Positions 32,566 to 41,285 of a DNA stretch of 64,000 nucleotides are shown here, piece after piece; positions within the stretch are counted from its first letter, which is position 1; the number at the start of each line of letters is the position of its first letter. The stretch covers positions 62,001-126,000 of the forward strand of contig NZ_JACCBT010000001.1 of the NCBI RefSeq assembly GCF_013409045.1, given 5' to 3'. This DNA is from Actinomadura citrea (GTDB lineage: Bacteria > Actinomycetota > Actinomycetes > Streptosporangiales > Streptosporangiaceae). The notes beneath the pieces are model-generated. The model ran no database searches, had not been told where the DNA came from, and was given only the letters and a program-made list of their open reading frames with translations. The position numbers and the translations under genes were made by a program.

Positions 32566-35289
32566 CTAGTTGCGGGTGGTGGGTTCTTCCTTCCGGCAGG
32601 CCGGGTCGTTCCTGTGCTCGGGTTTCGCGCACCACCAGGTCTTGTCACCGGTGGGTGGCAGGTTGGGGTTGCAGCCGAGCGGCATGTTGTACTGGTTGCA
32701 CGGCACGTCGCCCGACCCCGGCGGGGTGATGGTCGGCGTGTCCGTCGGCTTCGGCGTCTCCGACTGGCAGCCGGGCTGCGGCCTCTGCCCCGGCTGACCC
32801 TGCTGCCCCGGCTGGCAGGTCGGCGTGTTGGTCGGCGTCGGGGTCGAGGACGCCGTGGGAGTCGGCTTCGCCTTCGCCCACGGGGCGAGCTGGCCGCCGT
32901 TGACCGGCGGCGGGAACTGCGTGATGTCCTTGCCCTCCAGGGCCTTCAGCATGAAGGTCTTGAACAGCTCGGCCGGGACCGTACCACCGTAGACCTGGCT
33001 GTAGTTGCCGACGCCGATCAGCGACTTGCGGTTGCCGTTCTTGTCCTGCCGCCACATCGCCGACGACGTCACGAGCTCCGGCGTGTAGCCGACGAACCAG
33101 GCCGACTTGTTCTCGTCGGTGGTACCGGTCTTGCCGGCGACCGGACGGGCGCCGAGGCTGGCGCGGGTACCGGTACCGCTGGTGACGACCGCCTGCATCG
33201 CGTTCGTGGCGTCCGCCGCGACGCCCTCGTCGAAGGCGGTCGTGGGCTTCTGCCAGGGCAGCTTCTCCAGCAGCTTGTGCTTGTTGTTCATGATGGGCTT
33301 GCCCCGGTTGTCGGTGACCTTGGCGATCACGTGGGCCTCCCGGTGCTTGCCCCCCGCCGCGAACGTCGAGTAGACCGACGCCATCGTCACCGGGGTGGCG
33401 TCGATGACGCCCAGCGGCAGCGACGTGATGTCGTCCTTGAGGTCCCGGGTCCCCGCCGGGATGCCCATCTTCTTGGCCATGTCCACGACGTTGGCCAGCT
33501 GGACCTTCTGCCCCAGGTCGACGTACGCCGTGTTGATCGACATCGCCGTCATCTGCTTGAGGTTGTAGACGCCGTTCTCGGAGCGGCTGTCGTTGGTGAA
33601 GGACGCTCCGGCGATCGTCCGCTTGTAGCTGCCGTCCATCGTCGTCCGCAGGCTGATGCCCTGGTCGAGCGCCGTGGCGAGCACGATCGGCTTGAACGAC
33701 GAACCCGGCTGCACCATGCCCTGGAAGGAGTTGTCGAACTGCTGCTTGCGGTAGTCCGGACCTCCGTAGGCGGCCACCACCCCGCCCGTCTTGGGGTCGA
33801 TCGCCGCGAGGCCGAACTGGATGTCGTTCTTCAGCCCGTTCTGCTTGCGGATCTGCGAGACGGCCTTGTTGGTGTAGTCCTGCAGGTCCTTGCGGAAGGT
33901 GGTGGTGATCTTCAGGCCGCCGGTCTCCAGCATCTGCTCGTCGATGCCGAGCGTCTTCAGCTCGTTGATGACGCGGTCCTGGAGGTAGCCGGAGTTGGGG
34001 TCGTCCGGGACGTCGCTCCAGTTCTTCTGCGTCTGGGGGAACTTCGCCTGGGCGCGCTTGCCGGAGTCGAGCCAGTTCTTCTCGACCATGCCGTCGAGGA
34101 CGTAGTTCCAGCGGTTGATCAGCGCCTGCTTGGCCGGGTTGGACGCGGGGCCGTAGGTGGCGAAGTAGCCCGGCCGCTGGATCAGGGCCGCGAGCATCGC
34201 CGCCTGCGACTCGTTGATCTCGGTGACGGGCTTGTGGAAGTAGGCGCGGGACGCCGCCTGGATGCCGTAGGCGTGCCGTCCGAACGGGACGGTGTTCAGG
34301 TACAGCTCCAGGACCCGCGACTTGTCCATCTCCTTGCCCATCCGGACGGAGATGAGGATTTCCTTGAGCTTGCGGCTGGCCGTGCGGTCCTGGCTGAGGT
34401 TCGCCCAGTAGTTGCGGGCCAGCTGCTGGGTGATCGTCGAGGCGCCGGCGGCGCCACCGCCCGTCCCCGCCCGGTACAGCGCGCCCACGATGCCGACCGG
34501 CGAGATGCCCGGCTCGTGCCAGAAGTTGCGGTCCTCCGCGGCGAGGACGGCGTTCTGGACGTGCTTCGGCACCTTGTCCAGCGCGATGTCCTCGCGGTGC
34601 GTGCCGATACGGGCCATCGTCGACCCGTCCGCGTAGGTGATCACCGATTCCTGGCGGAGCGCGGCCTGCTGCTTCTCCGTCGGGATCGGGGTGTTGGCGT
34701 AGGCGACGATGACGAGCGTCGCCAGGCCGAGGATCATCACGCTGACGGCGGCGACGGTGATCTTCCAGTTCGGGACGTAGCGCCGCCAGCCCGTCTTCTT
34801 GTTCGCCTCGTCGGCGGGCTTGCGTTCGCGGCGGCGGCCGCCTCCGCGGCCACCGCGTCCGCCACCGCGTCCCTCGTCACCCCAGAAGCCGTCGTCGCCG
34901 CCGCCTCCGGAGCCACCGCCGCGTCCACCAGGGCCGCCCGGTCCACCCGGTCCACCCGGGCCGCCGGGGCCACCCGGCCCTCCGGGGCCACCCGGGCCGT
35001 TGGGAGGGCCTCCGGGGCCGCCTCGCATGGGGCGACCAGTACCGCCCGACCGCATGGGCGCGGGCGCGCCGCGGCGCCGCGTGCCGCCGGGCGCACCGGC
35101 GGCACGCGAGGGCCCGCCCCCGCGTCCACCCGGCCTGCCTCCGGGGCGCGGCGTCCTGCTCGGCGTCGGCGAGCCGCCCGGCGCGCCGCGCTGCCCGCCC
35201 GAGGGCGTGCCGGAAGAGCCGGGACGGGGGGAGCCCCTCCGGCCAGAGCCCTCTCCGAAATCCGGTCCAAATCGGCTTGGGTTACTCAC
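32566..35289 (-). CDS. Class A penicillin-binding protein (bifunctional GT51/transpeptidase)
   Basis: Peptidoglycan polymerase of 907 aa. A cytoplasmic N-terminal tail of about 165 residues is Gly/Pro/Arg-rich and includes a collagen-like GPGG tract (about 98-121). A TM helix follows at about 177-197. The GT51 domain has the EDRNFWHEPG and GASTITQQLARN motifs; the transpeptidase has SSFK (catalytic Ser), SIN and KTGTTDENKSAWF. The C-terminal tail is Pro/Thr-rich, with several Cys. GTG start and leader are nearly the same as in the tandem paralogue upstream. Position next to GT87 and rpsF matches ponA1. Confidence 0.94.
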   Translation of the reverse strand: MSNPSRFGPDFGEGSGRRGSPRPGSSGTPSGGQRGAPGGSPTPSRTPRPGGRPGGRGGGPSRAAGAPGGTRRRGAPAPMRSGGTGRPMRGGPGGPPNGPGGPGGPGGPGGPGGPGGPGGPGGRGGGSGGGGDDGFWGDEGRGGGRGGRGGGRRRERKPADEANKKTGWRRYVPNWKITVAAVSVMILGLATLVIVAYANTPIPTEKQQAALRQESVITYADGSTMARIGTHREDIALDKVPKHVQNAVLAAEDRNFWHEPGISPVGIVGALYRAGTGGGAAGASTITQQLARNYWANLSQDRTASRKLKEILISVRMGKEMDKSRVLELYLNTVPFGRHAYGIQAASRAYFHKPVTEINESQAAMLAALIQRPGYFATYGPASNPAKQALINRWNYVLDGMVEKNWLDSGKRAQAKFPQTQKNWSDVPDDPNSGYLQDRVINELKTLGIDEQMLETGGLKITTTFRKDLQDYTNKAVSQIRKQNGLKNDIQFGLAAIDPKTGGVVAAYGGPDYRKQQFDNSFQGMVQPGSSFKPIVLATALDQGISLRTTMDGSYKRTIAGASFTNDSRSENGVYNLKQMTAMSINTAYVDLGQKVQLANVVDMAKKMGIPAGTRDLKDDITSLPLGVIDATPVTMASVYSTFAAGGKHREAHVIAKVTDNRGKPIMNNKHKLLEKLPWQKPTTAFDEGVAADATNAMQAVVTSGTGTRASLGARPVAGKTGTTDENKSAWFVGYTPELVTSSAMWRQDKNGNRKSLIGVGNYSQVYGGTVPAELFKTFMLKALEGKDITQFPPPVNGGQLAPWAKAKPTPTASSTPTPTNTPTCQPGQQGQPGQRPQPGCQSETPKPTDTPTITPPGSGDVPCNQYNMPLGCNPNLPPTGDKTWWCAKPEHRNDPACRKEEPTTRN

Positions 35290-35316
35290 GCGGCCTCATC
35301 AACTGGGGTACGGCTT

Positions 35317-35340
35317 TGCGTCGTCCGAGCGTACTGTGCC
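35317..35340 (-). promoter_or_regulatory. Conserved promoter-region block, copy 1
   Basis: As transcribed, the block reads GCACAGTACGCTCGGACGAC and continues GCA. It lies 28 nt upstream of the GTG of the first PBP and is almost identical to 38877-38901, before the second PBP. TACGCT may serve as the -10. Conservation between paralogues suggests shared regulation. Confidence 0.55.
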
Positions 35341-35494
35341 CCCGGCGCGCAGGGGGCCGCTGAGGCAAGGCTCACCTTCATCGGAACGGACGGGCGCATG
35401 CGGTCAAAGGCGCCGGCGTGCGGCGATTCGCAAGGATGCTCCATGTCACACCCCCATCTCCAGTGGACGGTTCGGATCGCGAGAGCCGGCCGGT

Positions 35495-38400
35495 TCATTC
35501 GGGCGGCCTCGCCAGCAGCAGCAGGGGCCGCAGGCTCTCGGTCTCGGCCTGGGCGCCGCGGCCGCCTCTCCGACCCCGGCAGGCGGGGTCGCCCTGGTGG
35601 ATCTGGCACCACCACCGGGGCGGCGGGTTGCTCGGCGGCTTGTTCGGGTCGCAGTTGCCGTTCTGGAACGGGGACTGGCACGGCTTCCCCTGGCCGCCGT
35701 CGCCGCCGTCGCCGCCGTCCTGGCAGCGCGGGTCGAACTTGCCCACCGGGGTGTTGCACCAAGGCGGCTTGCCCTCGTCGTCCTTCTTCTTCTCCGGCGG
35801 CTTCGCCCACTTCTGCACGATCCCGCCCCACGCGGGCGCCGGGAACGCCTGCGGGGCCATGCCCTGCACCGCGTTCGCCATGTAGGACCGCCAGATGCGG
35901 GCGGGGATCGTGCCGCCCTCCACCTCGCCGATCTGCGGCAGGATCACCGACTTCTTCTTGCCGTCCGGGCCGATCGCGTCGTTGTAGATCGTCACCGCGG
36001 TCGAGACCTGCGGGACGTATCCGACGAACCACGACGAGACGTTCCGGTCCGTCGTGCCGGTCTTGCCCGCGGCCTGGCGTCCGTCCGGCAGGGCGGCCGC
36101 CGTCGCGGTCCCGCCCTTGATGACCTGCTGCATCGCGTACGTCGCGTCCGCGGCGACCTTCGGGCTGAAGACGCGGCGCTTCTCGTACGTCGGCCGCAGC
36201 CGCACCGACTTGCCGTCCGACTTCTTGACCACGCGGATCACGTGCGGCTGGTGGTACATCCCGCCGTTGGCGAACACCGCGTACCCCGCCGCCTGCTCGA
36301 TCGGCCGGATGTTGTTGACGCCCAGCGCGAGGTTCAGGCAGCACTTGTGCGGTTCCAGCAGGTCGGACGCGATGCCGGCGTCGGTCTCGGTCTTCATCGC
36401 CTCCTCGATGCCGACCTTGCCCATCAGCTGGAGGAACGCGGTGTTGACCGAGTCCTTCGTCGCGGTGATCAAGTTGATCGCCGGGCCCACGTCATGGCTG
36501 TTCGGGACGATCACGGCGTTCGGGTCGTCCTTGGACACCACGCTGCCGTCCGGGCCGATCGGCGCCTTCGACCGTCCCTCGACGAGGCTCTTCAGGCTGT
36601 AGTTCTGCTTCAGCGCAGTCGCGAGCACGTAGGGCTTCATCGCGGACCCGGCCTGTGCCGAGCCCTGCCACACGTTGTCGAAGGACTGGTCCAGGTAGTC
36701 GGGACCGCCGTAGAACGCGACGACTTCGCCGTTCGCGCTGTTCACCGAGACCAGGCCGACCCGGATCTTCTTCTTCGCCAGCTTCTTCGGGTTCACCTGC
36801 GGGACGGTGTGCTCGGCCGCCCGCTTGGCCATGGCCATCTTCTTGCGGTCGAACGTCGTGTAGACCCGCAGGCCCTGGGTCGTCAGTTCCTTGGTGTCGA
36901 TGCCCTGCCGGCCGAGCTCCAGCTTGGCGCGCATCAGCATGTAGCCGCGCTGACCGCCGTAGAGCTGGTCGCTGGTTCCCGCCTTCCGGATCTTGGGCGG
37001 GCCCTGCTTGATGTACTTGTCGGCCTCGGCCCGGCTGAGCTTGCCCATCGAGACCATGCCGTTGAGCGTGTACTGGTACCTGGAGGTCGCCCACGCCTGG
37101 CTGGCCTTGTCGCCCGGGTCCCGGTTCGGGTTCTGGATGATGCCGCCGAGGAGGGCCGCCTGGTCGGGCCGCAGCTTCCACACGTCCGTCCCGAAGTACT
37201 CGCGGGACGCCGCCTGGATGCCGTAGGTGTCGCGGCCGAAGTAGATCGTGTTCAGGTAGAGCTTGAGGATCTCGTCCTTGGAGTGCTCGTCCTCCAGCTT
37301 CAGCGAGATGAACAGCTCCTGGAACTTCCGGCTGACCGTCCGGTTGCTCGGGTCGGAGTAGTAGTTCTTCGCGAGCTGCTGGGTGATCGTGGAACCGCCG
37401 CCCGACCCGCCGGTCAGGTTGTCCCACACCGCCCGCGTCGTGCCCTTGACCGAGAACCCCGGGTCGGTGCGGAAGCTGCGGTTCTCCGCCGCCAGCACCG
37501 CGTTCTGGACGTTCGGCGGGACCTTGGCCAGCTCGACGCTCTGCCGCTTCTTGCCGATCCGGCCGATCTCGGTGCCGTCGGTGTAGTAGAAGATCGACGC
37601 CTGGTCCTCGACGCCCGCGACCGTCGGCTCCTTCGGGGTCGGCGTGTTCGCGTAGGCGACCCAGACCAGCGTGACGAACGCCGCGAGGCCGAGCCCGCAG
37701 ACGCCGCCCACGACCTTCCAGGACGGGACGAAGCGCCGCCAGCCGGTCTCGCGGGACCGCAGGTGGCCGAGGAACCCCTTCTTGCCGGGCGGTCCGTGCC
37801 GTCCGGGCCCACCGGGCCCACCGGGGCCTCCCGGACCGCCGGGGCCGCCAGGTCCGCCGGGGCCGGCTGGGCCACCCGGCCCGCCTGTGCGGTTGGCCGC
37901 GCGCACGCCGCCGCCGCGGAACTTCGCGGTCACCTTCGCGCCGAGCCCCTGCCCGGCCTTTCCGAGCTCACCGAGTTTCTCGCGCACGCCCGGCTTCGGG
38001 GCCGCGCCGGGCATCCCCGGCGTCCCGAACCCCATGGGCGGGCCCATTCCCCCCGCACCGGGCCCACCGGCGATTCCCTGCGCGGGACCCATGCCGGGCG
38101 CGTTCGGGAACCCGGACCGTCCCGGCGCCCCCATCCCGGGACCCGCGTGCCCGCCGGGAGGACCGCCCATCCCAGGACGACCACCTCCCATGCCGGGTCC
38201 GCCCTGCATGCCGTGGCCGCCCGAGGGCGCGTTGCCCATGCCGGGCCCGCCCGACGGCTGGAATCCACCGGGTCCGCCGTTGCCTCCCGGGCCACCGAAC
38301 CCGCCTTGGCCGGAACCGGGACCGCCGGGACCGCCGAATCCGCCTGGACCGGACGTCCCACCGGGGCCGCCGTTAGGGCCGAACCCGCCGTTGCCTCCGA

Positions 38401-38806
38401 AACCGCCCTGGCCGGGCGCTCCGCCTGGTCCGCTCTGGCCGCTCGGTACGAGCGCGTTTCCCGGAGCGCCGCGTCCGTCCGGAGCGACCGGTCCACCCGG
38501 GGCGGCGTGGCGACCGGTGGACGGCGGGACGGGGCTCGACGGGCTCGCGGGAGCGGACGCGGCCGGCGCGGGACCTCCGAGCGGACCCGGGCTCGCGCCG
38601 GGAGCACCCATGAGACCGGGCCCTTCCGCCGTGCCCGGCGGGGCGGGGTTCGGGGGCGCGCCAGGGGGACCCGCGGCGTTCGTTCCGGCGGGCTCACCGT
38701 GGTTGCTCGGGAAGCCGTGATCGCCGGAGTCACCGGGACGGGGGTTCTGGTGCCCGCCCGGCCTCTGCGACCCGGGTTCCGGTCGGGGCTGGCTTGGATT
38801 ACTCAC
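35495..38806 (-). CDS. Class A penicillin-binding protein with 360-residue Gly/Pro tail
   Basis: Peptidoglycan polymerase of 1,103 aa, a tandem paralogue of the downstream PBP. The cytoplasmic N-terminus (about 1-360) is low-complexity, with GFGGPGG-type repeats and a collagen-like GPGG tract at about 308-338. TM helix at about 364-386. GT51 motifs: AENRSFRTDPGFS and GGGSTITQQLAKNYY. Transpeptidase motifs: SAMK, SVN and KTGTTDRNVSSWF. The C-terminus contains several Cys (WCNTPV, DPRCQD, CQSPF), possibly forming disulfides. It starts with GTG, MSNPSQP, like the paralogue. The second-substrate role is unknown. Confidence 0.94.
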   Translation of the reverse strand: MSNPSQPRPEPGSQRPGGHQNPRPGDSGDHGFPSNHGEPAGTNAAGPPGAPPNPAPPGTAEGPGLMGAPGASPGPLGGPAPAASAPASPSSPVPPSTGRHAAPGGPVAPDGRGAPGNALVPSGQSGPGGAPGQGGFGGNGGFGPNGGPGGTSGPGGFGGPGGPGSGQGGFGGPGGNGGPGGFQPSGGPGMGNAPSGGHGMQGGPGMGGGRPGMGGPPGGHAGPGMGAPGRSGFPNAPGMGPAQGIAGGPGAGGMGPPMGFGTPGMPGAAPKPGVREKLGELGKAGQGLGAKVTAKFRGGGVRAANRTGGPGGPAGPGGPGGPGGPGGPGGPGGPGRHGPPGKKGFLGHLRSRETGWRRFVPSWKVVGGVCGLGLAAFVTLVWVAYANTPTPKEPTVAGVEDQASIFYYTDGTEIGRIGKKRQSVELAKVPPNVQNAVLAAENRSFRTDPGFSVKGTTRAVWDNLTGGSGGGSTITQQLAKNYYSDPSNRTVSRKFQELFISLKLEDEHSKDEILKLYLNTIYFGRDTYGIQAASREYFGTDVWKLRPDQAALLGGIIQNPNRDPGDKASQAWATSRYQYTLNGMVSMGKLSRAEADKYIKQGPPKIRKAGTSDQLYGGQRGYMLMRAKLELGRQGIDTKELTTQGLRVYTTFDRKKMAMAKRAAEHTVPQVNPKKLAKKKIRVGLVSVNSANGEVVAFYGGPDYLDQSFDNVWQGSAQAGSAMKPYVLATALKQNYSLKSLVEGRSKAPIGPDGSVVSKDDPNAVIVPNSHDVGPAINLITATKDSVNTAFLQLMGKVGIEEAMKTETDAGIASDLLEPHKCCLNLALGVNNIRPIEQAAGYAVFANGGMYHQPHVIRVVKKSDGKSVRLRPTYEKRRVFSPKVAADATYAMQQVIKGGTATAAALPDGRQAAGKTGTTDRNVSSWFVGYVPQVSTAVTIYNDAIGPDGKKKSVILPQIGEVEGGTIPARIWRSYMANAVQGMAPQAFPAPAWGGIVQKWAKPPEKKKDDEGKPPWCNTPVGKFDPRCQDGGDGGDGGQGKPCQSPFQNGNCDPNKPPSNPPPRWWCQIHQGDPACRGRRGGRGAQAETESLRPLLLLARPPE

Positions 38807-38842
38807 GCGACCTCATCAACAGGGGACAACGGTTGTTGCCGA

Positions 38843-38863
38843 GGGCCGGGTGGCTCCCGGCCC
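38843..38863 (-). promoter_or_regulatory. Hairpin in the leader of the second PBP mRNA
   Basis: GGGCCGGG-loop-CCCGGCCC (an 8-9 bp stem with a 5-nt loop) lies between the conserved promoter block and the PBP start. The leader of the paralogue lacks it. It could attenuate expression or stabilise the mRNA; no ligand motif is recognisable. Confidence 0.45.
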
Positions 38864-38876
38864 TTGTTGCGGCTCG

Positions 38877-38901
38877 TGCGCCGTCCGAAGAGTACTGTGC
38901 G
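38877..38901 (-). promoter_or_regulatory. Conserved promoter-region block, copy 2
   Basis: Near-identical to 35317-35340: GCACAGTACTCTTCGGACGG is followed by CGCA (as transcribed). It lies 71 nt upstream of the second PBP's GTG, 43 nt further than in copy 1. TACTCT is the likely -10. The 38902-39144 stretch above it has no gene. Confidence 0.55.
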
Positions 38902-39144
38902 GGCTGGTGAGCGGGGGGAGCGTGTGCTCGGCGAAGGACGCCCTGGCCGGTCCGCGCCCCGAGGGGTCGGTGGCTCCTCCTCACTCGGCTGCCGTTCCGG
39001 GCTGTCCCGGGATCGGGGTCGTGCGACGCGGCCAGGTGGTTCCAGGACGCAACTTTGACACATTTCCACCACATACACCCTGAAATCGCCACATTCGCGA
39101 TACGGGCCGATGGGGCGTCCGGGGCGTCCCAGGTAGATCGCCAC

Positions 39145-39221
39145 TTGCCAGGACGAGCCGGACTACGTATCTTGTCGATGTATCGAGTCGATACATTCAC
39201 TCGATACATCGGATCGAGACA
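39145..39221 (+). promoter_or_regulatory. PadR promoter with 17-bp perfect palindrome
   Basis: TTGCCA (39145-39150), 17-bp spacer, TATCTT (39168-39173). The predicted start falls inside TGTATCGAGTCGATACA (39179-39195), a perfect palindrome. Further half sites TCGATACA (39201-39208) and TCGAGACA (39214-39221) follow. Position and symmetry make it the likely PadR autorepression operator. Confidence 0.75.
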
Positions 39222-39247
39222 TCGGCTTCTGCGGAAGAGGGACCGGG

Positions 39248-39871
39248 ATGGCGGCCAAGAAGGGCGCGGGCGTGCTGGAGCTCGCCGTGCTCGGGCTGCT
39301 GCACGAGTCCCCGATGCACGGATACGAGCTGCGCAAGCGGCTCAACACCCTGCTGGGCATGTTCCGCGCGTTCTCGTACGGCTCGCTCTACCCGTGCCTC
39401 AAGCAGCTCCTGGCCAACGGGCTGATCATGGAGGACCGGCCGGAGGAGCCGAACGCGCCGCTGGCGCTGCAGAGCCGCCGATCGAAGATCGTTTACAAGC
39501 TCACCGCCGACGGCAAGGAGCGCCTGCAGTTGCTCCTCACCGAGGCCGGCCCGGCTTCGTGGGAGGACGAGGGGTTCGGCGTGCACTTCGCCTTCTTCTC
39601 GCACACCCGTGCCGACGTCCGGCTGCGGATCCTCGAAGGCCGGCGCAGCCGGCTGGAGGAGCGCCTGGAGAGCGTTCGCGCCGCCCTGGCGCGAACCCGC
39701 GAGCGAGTCGACTCCTACACCCTGGAACTGCAGAACCACGGGCTGGAGTCCGTCGAGCGCGAGGTCCGGTGGCTCAACGAGCTCATCGGGCGCGAGCGGG
39801 CCGAGCAGGAACAGCAAGCACAGTCAGCTAAGCGAATTGACCAGGACATGCCTCGGGACGAGGGCCGCTGA
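39248..39871 (+). CDS. PadR-family regulator upstream of ino1
   Basis: PadR regulator of 207 aa. Winged helix: LELAVLGLLHESPMHGYELRKRL and YGSLYPCLKQLLANGLI. The C-terminal half is a long helical arm (DVRLRILEGRRSRLEERLESVRAALARTRERV). It is the counterpart of the PadR gene beside ino1 in other actinobacteria (Rv0047c in M. tuberculosis). It likely represses its own promoter at the 17-bp palindrome, and possibly ino1, which lies 73 bp downstream on the same strand. Confidence 0.88.
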   Translation: MAAKKGAGVLELAVLGLLHESPMHGYELRKRLNTLLGMFRAFSYGSLYPCLKQLLANGLIMEDRPEEPNAPLALQSRRSKIVYKLTADGKERLQLLLTEAGPASWEDEGFGVHFAFFSHTRADVRLRILEGRRSRLEERLESVRAALARTRERVDSYTLELQNHGLESVEREVRWLNELIGRERAEQEQQAQSAKRIDQDMPRDEGR

Positions 39872-39944
39872 GCAGTGGCCCGGCGCCTTCGGGGGCGGGT
39901 GAGACTCCACCACACATGTTCCGCAACAGAGAAGGAGCGACCGG

Positions 39945-41024
39945 ATGGGTTCGGTGCGCGTAGCCATCGTCGGTGTGGGCAACTGCGCCTCTTCACTCGT
40001 CCAGGGAGTCGAGTTCTACAAGGACGCGACCCCCGACACGCGAGTTCCCGGCCTGATGCACGTCCAGTTCGGCGAGTACCACGTGGGCGACGTCGAGTTC
40101 GTGGCGGCGTTCGACGTGGACGCCAAGAAGGTCGGGATGGACCTGTCCGAGGCCATCCACGCCAGCGAGAACAACACCATCAAGTTCGCCGACGTGCCCC
40201 CCACCGGGGTGACCGTCCAGCGCGGGCACACTTTCGACGGCCTCGGCGAGTACTACCTCGACATGGTCGAGGAGTCCGACGCCCAGCCGGTCGACGTCGT
40301 GCAGGCGCTGAAGGACGCCGAGGTGGACGTCCTGGTGTCGTACCTGCCGGTGGGCTCGGAGGAGGCCGACCGCTTCTACGCCCAGTGCGCGATCGACGCC
40401 AAGGTCGCGTTCGTCAACGCGCTGCCGGTGTTCATCGCCAGCGACCCCGAGTGGGCGCAGAAGTTCACCGACGCGGGCGTTCCGATCGTCGGCGACGACA
40501 TCAAGTCGCAGGTCGGCGCCACCATCACGCACCGCGTCATGGCCCGCCTCTTCGAGGACCGCGGCGTCGAGCTGCTGCGCACGTACCAGCTCAACTTCGG
40601 CGGCAACATGGACTTCATGAACATGCTGGAGCGCAAGCGGCTCCAGTCCAAGAAGATCTCCAAGACGCAGTCGGTCACCTCGCAGATCCCGCACGAGATG
40701 GCGAAGGCGGACGTGCACATCGGCCCGTCCGACCACGTGCCGTGGCTGGACGACCGCAAGTGGGCCTACGTCCGGCTGGAGGGCCGCTCCTTCGGCGACA
40801 CGCCCCTCAACCTGGAGTACAAGCTGGAGGTCTGGGACTCCCCGAACTCCGCCGGCGTCATCATCGACGCCGTCCGCGCCGCCAAGATCGCCAAGGACCG
40901 CGGCATCGGCGGCCCGATCCTGTCGGCCAGCTCCTACTTCATGAAGTCGCCGCCGGAGCAGTACAACGACGACCAGGCGCACGACGCGGTGGAGAAGTTC
41001 ATCCGCGGCGAGATCGAGCGCTAA
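39945..41024 (+). CDS. ino1: Inositol-3-phosphate synthase (myo-inositol-1-phosphate synthase)
   Basis: NAD-dependent isomerase of 359 aa that makes inositol-3-phosphate from glucose-6-phosphate, feeding phosphatidylinositol and mycothiol. NAD motif [16 protein letters not shown] at the N-terminus; family core segments include [34 protein letters not shown] and [11 protein letters not shown]. Length matches the short actinobacterial form. It starts at ATG after GGAGCG and ends 1 bp before a terminator hairpin. Confidence 0.96.
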   Translation: MGSVRVAIVGVGNCASSLVQGVEFYKDATPDTRVPGLMHVQFGEYHVGDVEFVAAFDVDAKKVGMDLSEAIHASENNTIKFADVPPTGVTVQRGHTFDGLGEYYLDMVEESDAQPVDVVQALKDAEVDVLVSYLPVGSEEADRFYAQCAIDAKVAFVNALPVFIASDPEWAQKFTDAGVPIVGDDIKSQVGATITHRVMARLFEDRGVELLRTYQLNFGGNMDFMNMLERKRLQSKKISKTQSVTSQIPHEMAKADVHIGPSDHVPWLDDRKWAYVRLEGRSFGDTPLNLEYKLEVWDSPNSAGVIIDAVRAAKIAKDRGIGGPILSASSYFMKSPPEQYNDDQAHDAVEKFIRGEIER

Positions 41025-41049
41025 GACCGGCGGGCGCAACGCGCCGGTC
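41025..41049 (+). terminator. Hairpin directly after ino1
   Basis: GACCGGCG (41025-41032) pairs with CGCCGGTC (41042-41049) over a 9-nt loop, beginning at the base after the stop codon. Confidence 0.65.
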
Positions 41050-41138
41050 AGCGTTCCCCCATCCGGGGGTCGGCGGCTCGCATCCCAGGTGGGACGAGGT
41101 TCACGAGCCGTTGAGAGCCTGATCACAAAGTTCTCCAA

Positions 41139-41177
41139 GGACGCCCTGTCAGTGGACATCCCACTGTCAGGGCGTCC
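41139..41177 (+). terminator. Strong second terminator downstream of ino1
   Basis: A 17-bp stem with a single mismatch (GGACGCCCTGTCAGTGG with its complement, 41139-41155 and 41161-41177) and a 5-nt loop is followed by TTACTTCT. It is the most classical intrinsic terminator in the window and isolates the next gene. Confidence 0.87.
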
Positions 41178-41285
41178 TTACTTCTGTAGAGAAACGGTGA
41201 TGTACCGGCCCTTTGTCACGCTCTGGCCCTACTGTGACACCGCCGGTGACTAGCGCGCCAGGTTCTGAGTCAGTGAGGTGACACC

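Noticed and set aside
34910..35030. GGNCC-type short tandem repeats resembling a CRISPR or satellite
   Set aside because: They are in-frame Gly-Pro-Gly codon repeats of the PBP tail with no spacers. No CRISPR array was found.
34799..39058. 1,419-codon plus-strand frame with Pro-rich repeats
   Set aside because: It lies opposite the PBP genes, whose minus-strand frames have all catalytic motifs. The Pro repeats are the complement of Gly codons.
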